A DNA stretch of 64,000 nucleotides. Origin: Watersipora subatra (lineage: Eukaryota; Bryozoa; Gymnolaemata; Cheilostomatida; Watersiporidae). The notes below the pieces were generated by a model. That model made no database searches. It saw nothing but the letters and a program-made list of their open reading frames with translations, and had not been told where the DNA came from. The stretch is taken from contig NC_088714.1 of NCBI RefSeq assembly GCF_963576615.1, positions 32,706,643 through 32,770,642 of the forward strand, given 5' to 3'. The translations under genes were made by a program, and so were the position numbers. Positions 33,240 to 44,235 of this stretch are shown here, piece after piece; the first letter of the stretch is position 1, and each line of letters starts with the position of its first letter.

Positions 33240-36200
33240 TCGTCTCTAAAAGCATATGGTGATTAGGTCCACTCTACTAACCATTGCTGAGACTGATGGT
33301 TTTATGCTCTACAAATGTCAGTTGTCATGATGGTTCGGTTTCTATAATCAATTGTTCTTTTTGAGATCTTCCATTTGCATTTGATATTTCAACCACATGA
33401 TTTGTGCATCCCTAGAGATAAATAAAGACTTCTTTTTTACCAATTTTCTCCTTGTCTACTTTTACGATTTTTCACCATGTTTTTCCATGGTAAGGCCTCA
33501 GTTGCATGGTAAAGGCTGTAAGTTGGTCAGCTCGAGTCCTCCCACTTTAAACAGCTCCTGTTAGCATTTAGCCTCTCATATTTATTGCTTTTCTAAACGT
33601 AATTAATTCAAACAAAAAATAATATTTCTCATTACTTATTTTGCTTGTGTTAGCAGCTTTTTGAAATTGTTGTTGTTTTTTTGAGGAAAGTGCAATCAGG
33701 GTACAGGAAACATATCGGACTGGAATAGATGTGAAGATTATTTAGATCTTACACCCCTTTTTGATATCATAACATCTATCCGTTCCTCACACTGATACTA
33801 TGTTGGGTGTTAACTTGGTGTCTTGTCGTATTCACTATACTTAGGGTGGACGCAATTGAGGTACATGTGAGTCATTCGGGTACCAACCACAAACCCCTAA
33901 CCATTTTAGAAGTGCGGCTACGACTGTTCACTTGCAGGTAGACAGTTCGCTGTGCTTCTTACTGTGGGCATTGTTGGCCGGTTTTTTTTGCTGTCTTGGT
34001 GCTCATTAGTGATTAGCAGACTATGTGCGCATCACTCACTAACACTGGTAGCTAACAGTTCGGTTTGGACTTGAGTTCGCTCTGTATAAGTAAGATTTCA
34101 AGTCGGAAACTTCGTACGACTGTATCTGTAATTTGTCATTACTGCGTAGTTTTGTAGGAGCAAAGAAGTGGGTTTTATTGCCTCTATTCATGTTTTGTTT
34201 TTCGAAGGAGTTGTGTTTGTTTTTTCGAATGCTAATTATCAGCATGAGTTGTTCATGTCAGTGTAGTCCACAAATAAACATTGGACAACATTGACTCTCG
34301 CCTAAACAAATGTGCCGCAGTGAAAAAGAGAGTTGCATTAGGTTGCGCCTTGTGGGTATCGTTTGAGGGTACGCAATAATTGACTCAAGTAGGATGCAAT
34401 GACAATAGATCTCCATCCACCTAACAGTGTATAATTGGAGGAAGTGGTCCAAGTTTTTTTATTTCAGTCTGTTGACTACAATAATATAACACTTGTTTTG
34501 TAATAAACTCATTTGGTGTAGGCTACAGTCGTTGTATTATATTCATTCATAGGACATCAATAGAGTTGTTATAATTGTCTCAAGGACGTATCGCTGAAAG
34601 AGAGGATAACTTGAAGTTTATTGATGCATGTAAAAATGTGTATATTTGTATGCTTGTATTGTTGTAATAGCTAATTTACTATCAGATAACTAAGTACTCC
34701 AAATGAAGACTGCTCAACACAAAATATGGAACTGGAGTAGAGCCCGACAGAGGAAAGACTTCATCCTGAAAACTGACAGAAACTGAAAAATAAATATAAT
34801 TTATTTTCTATACTGAACCAAATTGTCTAAAGATAGTATATTAAACAGAAATACATTAGAGCGTATAATATGTATAATAAAAAAACACAACAGCTATTAT
34901 GAATATAAAAGCAGAGTATGTAATACATAGATTTGGAGATTTGGTAGTCCTGAAAAGGGATGAGAAAGTGAGATATGGAACACAAATCAAGAAGACCAGA
35001 ATGTCTTACCAAGCAACAACAATAAGAGAAAAGAACTGATTAGTTGAAAATTTCAAGCCGTGATTATTTGGTGCTAAGTTTGGTCAATTTAAATCAATTT
35101 GGTCAATAAAATCTTTAGTTTTACTTTAACAAGATTATCTCACTCTGCCAAAGTATATGTACTATGAGTGTAGAGAGAAGAAGTTGAGCTTGAACTGCGA
35201 TTTATGATATATTCAAGCTCCTTTTATGTAATGTACTTGCTAATGTAATGGTGTGTTTGGTTCTTAACTCAATAATTCTTGGGTTTTTATGTTCCAAAAA
35301 CTTAATACCAGCTAATAACAATATCTTATAATTTTGAATTCGCCACAGAAAGTAGTATGCTCGTGGCATACTATCTTTTGTGCCAAACTAAACATTTTTT
35401 GTCATTATGGGAATAAACATTCACTTAAAAAACATGTCCCATGATGACAAATTCAATTTGGCAATCGTTTCCACAATGAGAGAAGATAACTCTGTCATTA
35501 TTGTTTTACTAGGTAGTTTTTGCACTATTCACAATTATTTCGTATCATCTCCAAGTTGTTAAAGCATATGCATTATGTTCTATAACAACTAACCTCTGCT
35601 GTTGCTATATACAGTATGTGTTTCTTTAGCCTTAGGTGTTGCATTCATATTCTGCAGGTTATTAGAGTACTATACAATATCTGGTACACATTCTACCCTA
35701 CATATATCAAATTATTAGCTTTTAAACGCCATCCTACAACGACGAACCCATTTTCAATTTGTTATATGATGTGCATTAAAAAAATCTTAGGAAGAATAGT
35801 GCAACTTTATTTCTATGGTAGCTGATATTCTTGTAGCAGGAGTTGCTTTCTCTATATCTTTTAAACATTTGTATACACTTGTTGCTAGACGACAGTTTGT
35901 TTTCAGTCTATAGCCTAAATTATAGGCTAACCTTGGTCACAATTTTTTTAATGAAACCATTCAGTTTTTATAATGGCGTACAAAGCATATATCAAGTCAT
36001 ATAGCACCTGCTAGTTTGCTTTATTGCTGCTATATTGTCAAATAAGAAGTATTTTTTAGAGCATGCTAAAACAATCTGATTGTTTAGCAAAAACTATGTA
36101 ACAGCAGTAAATCTCTTAAAAAGAGGCTTGAGTAATTATACGAAGTAACTCTTTGTGTAATAAGCAATAAGCTCTTTGTGTCGGCAAGTGTCAAAGTTCT

Positions 36201-36480
36201 TGACTACGCATAGTACCTTATATGCTAGGCAATAGTAGTAGTTAAACTTTGTTGACACTATCCATGGAATAGTTTCAGCTCAGAGAACTTAGAATATTAG
36301 CATACCATTCATTAGTTTTTAAATTTTAATCCATTTTACTACCTAGCTTGATGATTTGAAAACACTGGCAAAAGTAGCATAAGAATAAAGATAATGTATT
36401 CAATCTGCTAGTGTACCCTCCTTCTTCAACCATTTTCTCTAAAACTTGGTAATTATTATCTAAATGATAGAACCTGACTA
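33240..36480. other. Intergenic stretch, no gene recognised
   Basis: No open frame longer than about 70 residues and no homology I recognise. A moderately GC-richer block near 33700-34450 has no coherent frame. Confidence 0.4.
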
Positions 36481-36502
36481 CTCAGATGGGCTGTGCTCAA
36501 TT

Positions 36503-36850
36503 ACACTGCACACATTGCACAAATTGCACACACTGCACACACTGCACACACTGCACACATTGCACGCACTGCACACACAGCACAAATTGCACACACTGCA
36601 CACACTGCACACACAGCACAAATTGCACACACTGCACACACAGCACACACTACACACACAGCACAAATTGCACACACTGCACACACTGCACACACAGCAC
36701 AAATTGCACACACTGCACGCACTGCACACACTGCACACATTGCACGCACTGCACACATTGCACGCACTGCACACACTGCACAAATTGCACACACTGCACG
36801 CACTGCACACACTGCACACATTGCACGCACTGCACACATTGCACACACTG
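36503..36850. repeat. 9-bp tandem array (CACACTGCA), about 38 units
   Basis: Units CACACTGCA, CACATTGCA, CGCACTGCA, CACACAGCA and CAAATTGCA in varying order. The period is three codons, so all six frames are open over the array. Encoded repeats such as HTL or CTH triplets are by-products. Confidence 0.97.
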
Positions 36851-37067
36851 TACAGTTAACGAAAATTTCATCACTCAAAATTTACTAAAAAAAATTTAAA
36901 TGCTCAGCAAAAAAAAACATTACAAATGATTGATGTTATAATAATATAATAAATAAGTTTGTCTGAACTAAACCTAGGCAAAGTCATTTTTAAAATAGAT
37001 GCAAGCCTATATGTATATTATGCATCTGTTTGTATTATTTTATTATAGCTACTATTTTTATAACCCT

Positions 37068-37250
37068 GGTGTTGAGCAGCTGTAACCTTACTTGCTGAGA
37101 AGTAACAGGTTGAGGTCCAATTCCCAGAAAGGTCACTGTCTGTGACAGGAAGGACATTCAACCTCAAATTGCTCTCTATAATAAACAAACTGTACAGTGG
37201 TTATCCTGAGTAAGGTACATGTACCACCAAAAGGTGGTATACTTAGTTTT
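37068..37250 (+). repeat. Family B SINE candidate, second copy
   Basis: B-box-like GGTTGAGGTCCAATTCCCAG, then GACATTCAACCTCAAATTGC, matching the body of 15719-15910. Confidence 0.5.
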
Positions 37251-37640
37251 CATTCTTATATGTTTATAAATAAGACAGCTCGTGTTACTATTGATAACAA
37301 ATAAGGTGAGAAAAGCTGAAATGTGCAAAAATTAAAAATTCATACAGTCAAAACTAAATGTCTCCCACCATTTTGTATGCCGCTATATTCGTGACGGTTA
37401 GTTACCAGAGGCTTAAAACATGTGAACTCTTGTAGGAGTTGTTATTCCAGACAGTGAAAGCCAACTCCATTTATCCTACTCTCTAACCCGAGTAGAATGC
37501 CTAAAATACCATCTGTAGGCAATCTTGAATGCAGTAGGTATGGTTTATCTTATTATCATAGTTACCCATCAGAACCTCTGTGACAGCTCAATGGTAGAGA
37601 TGGTCAGATCCTTGGCGGAGATGGTTGGTATACTTGAGCT

Positions 37641-38812
37641 ATGGCACGTCTAGGACCTTCAAGTGTTGCAAACATCCTCTTCGTGTTTTGTCTGATAGTC
37701 TTTTTATCATCTCTTTATTACCTCTGCATTTCTCTGTATTTGCAGCTGTCATTCTTACTAGCTTGTGTCAGTCAACAGGATTCGTCTTCACATGTATTAA
37801 GTTTATGGACTTTTTCAGAGTAGAACTTTCAATAAAATGCGATCACGTATACAACAAAGAGGACGCTAGATGTGAAACTTGGCAGATGAGTAGCTGTCAA
37901 GCCCAGCTTTAAGCAGTATCAAATAACAAATATATGCGTCTCTACGGAGTGTATCAAATGATAGCCTCATCGCTATATATAGTAACTCCGTTTTCACCGA
38001 TTTAGATTAGAGTCACTTGGTAGAGCGTTATTGTTTAAGAATGTAGAAGCTTACGCTTGGGCAGTCATGTGTTGCAAGAATATTTCTTCAAAAAGTAGGC
38101 GACAGAGGAGCGGTTGCAAGAGCTCGCTGTCAAAAACAAGGATGCCAATAACAAGGAATAAGGACAACAATTTGCAAGGTCTCAGTCTTACTATGGCCTT
38201 CCCATGCATTGAGTAACTCTATGATTTACCTACTTGTATCATTGCCTTGGAGAATAAATGCTTTTTGCTGTTTGCACGATCTTAACCCTATTATAGTCTT
38301 TCTATGCATTGGTAACCATATGATCTACTAGTTTATGACTGCGATTTATATAGAGTGAAGAGTTTTTACTGTTGCCAAGTTCTTAACCTAACTATAGCCT
38401 TTCTCTGTATCAGTGATGAACACTATTCACTGAGTAACTCTATGAGCCACCTGCTTATATCATTGACTTATAGAGTAAACAACTATTTTGTTAGCTAAGC
38501 CTTAAAAGTCTGATAACATGTCACATAGACCAACAGAGTGACTATAGTGCACTTAGTACTAGTTTGACCCAATTCTTACATCATACCAAACCTTTTTCTT
38601 CATAAACAGGCTTAGCCATGTTTGCATATCTTAGCGCTGCCAGGTTACCGGTTACTTTATTTATTGGTACCTACTTAAGAGATGGCTACCCATACAGACA
38701 TGTGGTAGCTGTTCAGTCGGTGCTTCTGATGGCACTGATGCTAGTTTCAGTAAATTGCTTTTGTATTGTTTACGTCTCCCAGGCACTATCTGGGTTTCAT
38801 AAAGTAACTTAA
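37641..38812 (+). CDS. Candidate small multi-pass membrane protein, exon model uncertain
   Basis: An ATG at 37641 opens MARLGPSSVANILFVFCLIV, a membrane segment. A second frame nearby encodes VILTSLCQSTGFVFTCIKFM and a Cys-containing loop (CDHVYNKEDARCETWQM) up to a donor ATGA|GTAGCT near 37889. An acceptor (ATAAACAG, 38610) opens SLAMFAYLSAARLPVTLFIG and a further hydrophobic span ending in a TAA at 38812. The last two pieces join in phase. The first join would need a very short intron ending at TTTGCAG (about 37745). The pattern of three or four helices with a Cys loop is suggestive, but I do not recognise the family. It may be a chance assembly. Confidence 0.3.
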
Positions 38813-39040
38813 AACTTGTCATTTCTCTCAATCAATCAAACCTTAACCAACTGTTATTGGCATATGTTAGGGTATTATTCATAGTATCAAGTGCTGTGTG
38901 GACAAAAATAGTAGAAAAATAGCAGCCTGCATGGTCAGTCTGTGAGGTCACTAAAGACCCCTATATCGCAGTATGTCAACGTTAATCCCTGCAATACAGC
39001 ACTGATCGCCGATGATAACATTGTTCACCTTATCACAAAC

Positions 39041-39088
39041 ACATCCGCGGTTACATCAGTGAATAGCCACTGATGTAACCGCGGATGT
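39041..39088. repeat. Perfect 21-bp inverted repeat with 6-base loop
   Basis: ACATCCGCGGTTACATCAGT+G (39041-39061), loop AATAGC, then the exact complement (39068-39088). Unusually GC-rich for the region. It could be a hairpin terminus of an element or a transcribed hairpin. Confidence 0.95.
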
Positions 39089-40440
39089 CCAAGGCACAAC
39101 ATTCTCATTAAACAGAGCAGTCGCAGGGACGATGAAGTACTAACTGGTCTGGTAATAATTATCATGAAGGGAAATATAGATCAAGCAATTCGCTACAACC
39201 CGCCGAAGTGATGTGCATAGTACAGGCTGCTCAATGCTCATGGATGTTCAGCAATATAGCGAGAAGTTTTGACAGCTGCAATGTTGCTCGATATATCTGT
39301 CTTGCCTTGGCTATGGCATTGGTTTACAGCGCTAATAGTCGGCGAAAGGACAACCCCAATATGCGGCGTCATAGTGTACAACAGTTTTAAGGGTGTTTGC
39401 AGGTCCCCTACACTTAAATGTAGGTGGCACACATATGGTGTTTGGCCTCTAGTCATGGAATCTTCTACAACTTTGCTTTGTAGAAGAGTTATGGTAGGTT
39501 TAGAGTAGATAAAGGCGCATCATAGGACTGAGTCAGGTAAGCTTTGTCAAAATAAAAGCATGCCCGTCTATGAATCACTTGATAAATTAGCCTGAGAATA
39601 ATTATAATGTTATAATTGTTATAATGTTATAATCTTTATAATGTTTTTAGGCTTTGATAATTGAGGGCTTGCTGTATAACAAATGTGTTTAGTAAATGCT
39701 GAACAAGTTAGTTTTATTGGATTGGTCTATGAGCCATCATTCAGTCGATCGACTAATCGCCATGTCTAATTACCATAGAGAATAATTTCATTGTCTATGA
39801 TTTAACTGGTTGCATATTGCTTGCCCTCAATCAGTGATTGAAATTTTCCTACATACCCTTTTGAGCAAACAATCCAGAGGCATCTTACATATACCATACG
39901 GTCTAATAGTGTAGTCAGGCAATTGTAAGAAACTCTATTCTCTCTACATTTGGCTATTCTGTCATTGATTAGGATTTGTAACCACAATTACAGTTTGTGT
40001 ACTCTATTGGATGACAGCCTTGCTCATATCCAATATACCCATAGCTCGCTAGAAACAAGTCTTACAGTTTTCGTTGCTCTATTTGCTAATGAGTTCAGGC
40101 TATTTGATTTTCTCTACCCACAAAAATTGTTTACCCTAAATGTTGTCAACAAGACCAATTCCTTTTCGCCATTATAAATATTTGGAAAAAATTGTAGGAA
40201 TAATCAGCTATGAGTTGGCTGATAAATAAAATAACAAGATTAAATTTTTTTCAACTTTTATTGAACTAGCGAGCCGGCTGCAATGATTAGGTCTTCAAAG
40301 AACAAATAAGCTCAACATACACATTTCCTGTCCGTCAGCAAATACATGTACTTTTAGAGGTCAACTATTTACATACAATTAAGTCTATGGGTTTGCTGTT
40401 TCTCAATATAGTCATTATTTTCCTAGCTTTATAGATAAAC

Positions 40441-40878
40441 TTGCATAAAATTTTAGTAAAGTTTATCCGAAAGATTTGATTTTTTCTATCATTTACGATT
40501 GTTTTTGATGTTTGAAGTGATCTGGCACCAGGATGTTTCTAGATTAGGATCGATAAAACTTGATCGCAATTCAAATGCTCAGAAGAAAAATACGCGCTGA
40601 AATGACATCACAGCTGCTCGGCTGCCCGACTCTTTCATTATTGATATCGGCTATTGTCTTCAAGTTGCGGGGTTAATCGTCTCTATTCTGTCAGTTTCTT
40701 TGAAGCTACAGACGTCATAATAGCACTCACTTGAATTGGAGCGTTTTAACCGCGATCGAGCTTACTCGATTTTAATCTTGAAACATCCTGGCAGTCAGAG
40801 CACCCCAAACATCAAAAAAATTGCAAATTATGGAAAAACCAAATATTTCGGATAAAATTTACTAAAGTTTAGTGCAAG
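40441..40878. mobile_element. MITE family M, second complete copy
   Basis: Ends TTGCATAAAATTTTAGTAAA and TTTACTAAAGTTTAGTGCAA are inverted. The middle carries CAGCTGCTCGGCTGCCCGAC and the shared GATATCGGCTATTG / CTATTCTGTCAGTTTCTTTG blocks also found at 27160-27600. No coding frame. Confidence 0.85.
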
Positions 40879-41374
40879 TTCATCTTTGTACCCCACAACA
40901 TACATGTAATTATGCACTATCAACAACAAGTGGTCAGTTCCTGGTTAGTGTAATTCATGTCTCTCTTTATCTATAGGTCGTGCCTGGATGTCCTTTCTAG
41001 CACCACCTTGGCTGAGACGTGAACTCATGGCACATCAACTTCACTGTTCAGATAAGAGCTAAGAAGAGTGTTGATGATCTCACCATAACAACTTATCTGT
41101 GAAGAAGGGGAAAAGTTCATACGTCTCAAGGGTGCTGGAAATAACACCTTGAATAGATCTTACACCCATAATTAGTCTCTTGCCTGTATTAGTGCTCTTA
41201 AGGTATCTCTTGTTTACAGTTGGTATAGCATGCAATCTACCCTAAGACACTTATTTTTCACTAGTATTTAGTTTCGTGAGTAGCATAAGGAATAAAATTT
41301 CGCTGCAACTTAATTTCGCAGCTCTTGATAAGTGTGAAAATATAGTCATACACAATTATTGACATCATTTTTGA

Positions 41375-41548
41375 TAAGTCTAGTATTTTTTTCTGAACGT
41401 GTTACTGCGATCAAGTTTTATCGATTTTAGTCTGATAACATCCTGGCGGTCAGACGACCTACAACGAACAGAATATCAAAGGATAAAAAATGTCTATACT
41501 TTCTGATAAAATCTACTGAAGATAATGTGACCAACCCTTTAAAACAAT
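41375..41548. repeat. MITE family M, right-half copy
   Basis: CGTGTTACTGCGATCAAGTT, GATAACATCCTGGCGGTCAG, then ACTTTCTGATAAAATCTACT; the left half is missing. Confidence 0.65.
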
Positions 41549-41842
41549 ATCGGATTTGATCCAGAGCTCTGACAAATATGGTTGAACAAGCCCAGGCATG
41601 TTTGCGCTAGTCTGAAGGTATGTAATCTGATTATTGTATCGATAACTCAAACTGGCATCGGAATGTGCAGCACTGTCCAAAATTTATATGCGAGTATAAA
41701 ATAGGAAATCATTGCAAGTACTCAAGTTTTAGATCATCCGTACACGAGGACTTACCATTGTCTACCAGGGATATTCTGAAAAAAGTCAACTTGGGCAGAA
41801 AGGATTAACTTACAAATGATGGGTGACCTACATTCTATATAT

Positions 41843-42000
41843 ATAAATCTCCAAATCCATCATGCGGTGTGTCTAGCTATAATAGCTATTAAAATCTAGG
41901 AAAGAAATATCCACTCCCTGCTGGATTTGATCTTGGAACTTCTCATTCCCCAGACGATATGCTAAACCATTGAGCTACGCGAGGATTTATAGTTTTGTTC
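41843..42000 (+). mobile_element. Helitron-like 5' fragment with tRNA-like segment
   Basis: Starts TCTATATATATAAATCTCCA. It then shares its sequence with the reverse complement of 53450-53608 (GGTGTGTCTAGCTATAATAG; ATATCCACTCCCTGCTGGAT; GCTAAACCATTGAGCTACGC). The last block, read on the minus strand, is a tRNA A-box-like TAGCTCAATGGTTTAGC. Confidence 0.55.
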
Positions 42001-42343
42001 AAATAAAAGCAGCAATACAAACTTTTGCTGCAATGTTCATAAACTTCCTCAATTCCAACAATTGACAAACAATCAGAGGCTGGTTGAAATCGGTTTAAGG
42101 TGTAATTTATCTCATATTAATTTAATTCTGCCTTTGCTAGCAATTTGGATTTTTTAAAGACATTTTATAACTATCTTTTCATTTACATTCGGAATATTAT
42201 AATCAGTTTTCATTATTTCTGTTGATCCATAGTTTGAGCACAAGAACTTTTCCCACAAAATCAAGGTCAGAGTAAGGTCATACTTGACACCCTATTTGCC
42301 GCCACAACAGATCAGATCAGTTGCATACAATTCGATCCCTTAA

Positions 42344-43220
42344 AGGTTGACTTGCAATAAAATTCACATTACAGCTATTTGGTATCAAAAGATCCACCAT
42401 GTCTGACTCTGTTGTGTTGTAGGTGCCAAATATGCGGAAATGGGATTACAAGCTCTTAAAAACTCAAAAACGAAAAGCCGCCGTAGATTGGAATCTCTTT
42501 ATTTCGATGACGTAGCCATGAAATTTGGTTATTGTCTTGTCACGTGATGTTCTCACGTGAATTGAAAGGCCAATAAAAAGCTCAATATAAAACTTACCGT
42601 AGCACTAGTTTATGACAAACACTTCGGGTTTCACCGAAGACCCCGTAGCAAATATAGATGCTCGCTACTTTACAGTTTTGTTTCGGTTTGGTCTAATCGG
42701 CAAGTCGTAATCTAATCATGTGACCCAATACTTCGCAAATAATTTCTGCAGCACTTTTCGATTATTACAAGTGACCAACAGGCTCGTCATGATTATCAGG
42801 CAATGATATGTACTCCTTCAAGTTAAGGCTAAAAAATTAAACAAATTTTTACGATAAGTTATAAGATATTACTGCTAAAAGTGACAGCATTACGATGACG
42901 ATAAAATAGACGCGTAAGATCAATAGACATAGTTTTATCGAAGCCGTGAAGTATATTTGTGAAAATATTTCGACGAATGAGATTGTATGAAAGTGTAAAC
43001 AGAAACCATCTCTGACAACTACATCACATTTCAGCTATTTTGGAAAGAGAATCCAAACTGTGGCGGTCTCGTGTCGCTGCAACTTTTTGTTCGTTTTTGA
43101 GCTTTTAAGAGCTTGTAATCACCTTTCCACATATTTTGCACCTTCAACACAACAAAGTAAGACATGGTGAATCTTTTCATATCAAATAACTGTAATGTGA
43201 ATTTTGTTGCAAGTCAACCT
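42344..43220. mobile_element. TTAA-flanked foldback MITE with about 135-bp inverted ends
   Basis: TTAA lies at 42340-42343 and again at 43221-43224. The element starts AGGTTGACTTGCAATAAAAT and ends with the complement ATTTTGTTGCAAGTCAACCT. Pairing continues for roughly 135 bp per side (through GTGTTGTAGGTGCCAAATAT on the left). TTAA targets fit piggyBac or Kolobok superfamilies; no transposase is present. The inner part has CACGTGATGTTCTCACGTGA, a pair of CACGTG/CACGTGA motifs, and sharply higher GC. Confidence 0.88.
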
Positions 43221-43974
43221 TTAACGTTATGGAATTAAATGTATAGAAAGTGTATATTTTACGGATGTATTTTTCCATGGCAAATTATCAGTTCGCCTTT
43301 AACAGAAATCAATCTTTAGCAAATGTCAACTATGATGCAACTTGCGAACTTGAGAGACCTTTCTCCCAAAGTTGCTGTAACATTTGCAGGACATCACTGC
43401 TGTTGTAGGCGCAAAGGATTTGAACTTCAAGACTGTCACTTTATACCCTATTATTGAGACCTGCCAATGATTAATATACTCAAGTTGTGCAAGGGCTTGC
43501 CTCACAGGCTGATGAGAGAGTCTGATTCTCGTATTTCATGCATAACTAGACATGATGTGAAGAGGCAGGGTGTTATATTAGCCTTGAACTAGGATGCTAC
43601 TTTCTTCATACAAGCGAGTCATCTGCCTCGTGTAAATAAATAACGCTTTTGCAATAAGAAATGTGGATATAAAGTTATAAACTGTCTGATCATAAACCAT
43701 CCATCATTAAAGATATGCAGAGAGAGCCCCTTATTTCGATTGCGCAATAGCTTTCGCTCAAATATATTGTTGGAAGTTTGCCAAAATAAATCCATCTACA
43801 GACGCCTCATTAGACATGCCACTAGAGACTATAGTGATTCATGGTGGCTTCAACAGCTGTTTATGCAGTCTGTCTTTGTCGGCAGGTCATGAAAGTAGTT
43901 GTTCAGAGAACTATAATCGAGTCTATTTGTTGAGGCGTAATTGCGGATGGGACAGATACATGTATAATTTATTA

Positions 43975-44235
43975 TCGGCTACCAGTGAGTCCGGCTACGC
44001 CTGGGATTTTATTCATTTTCAACAAGATAGCATGCAGTGGGATGTATGAGAGGCTGGCTGGTTCTCGGGGAACCATATGAGGTTTTGAAACCAAAACCAG
44101 TTCTGGTGAACTGATGAGAGGCGGAGCATTTGCGTGTGAAGTTTAGATGAAATTGGCCAAATATGTGGAACAGCATAGAGTTTATGTAGACTAACAGACA
44201 GACTCAATGATAAAGTGATATATTAATATAGATGA
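43975..44235 (+). repeat. Dispersed repeat family D, copy 2
   Basis: Matches 62700-62965 and parts of 24600-25185: CCAGTGAGTCCGGCTACGCC, GGCTGGTTCTCGGGGAACCA, GTTTATGTAGACTAACAGAC, GATATATTAATATAGAT. About 260 bp, no frame. Confidence 0.65.

Noticed and set aside
36464..36899. Six overlapping open frames rich in HTL/CTH/AHT triplets
   Set aside because: Produced by the 9-bp array; codon content is dictated by the repeat.
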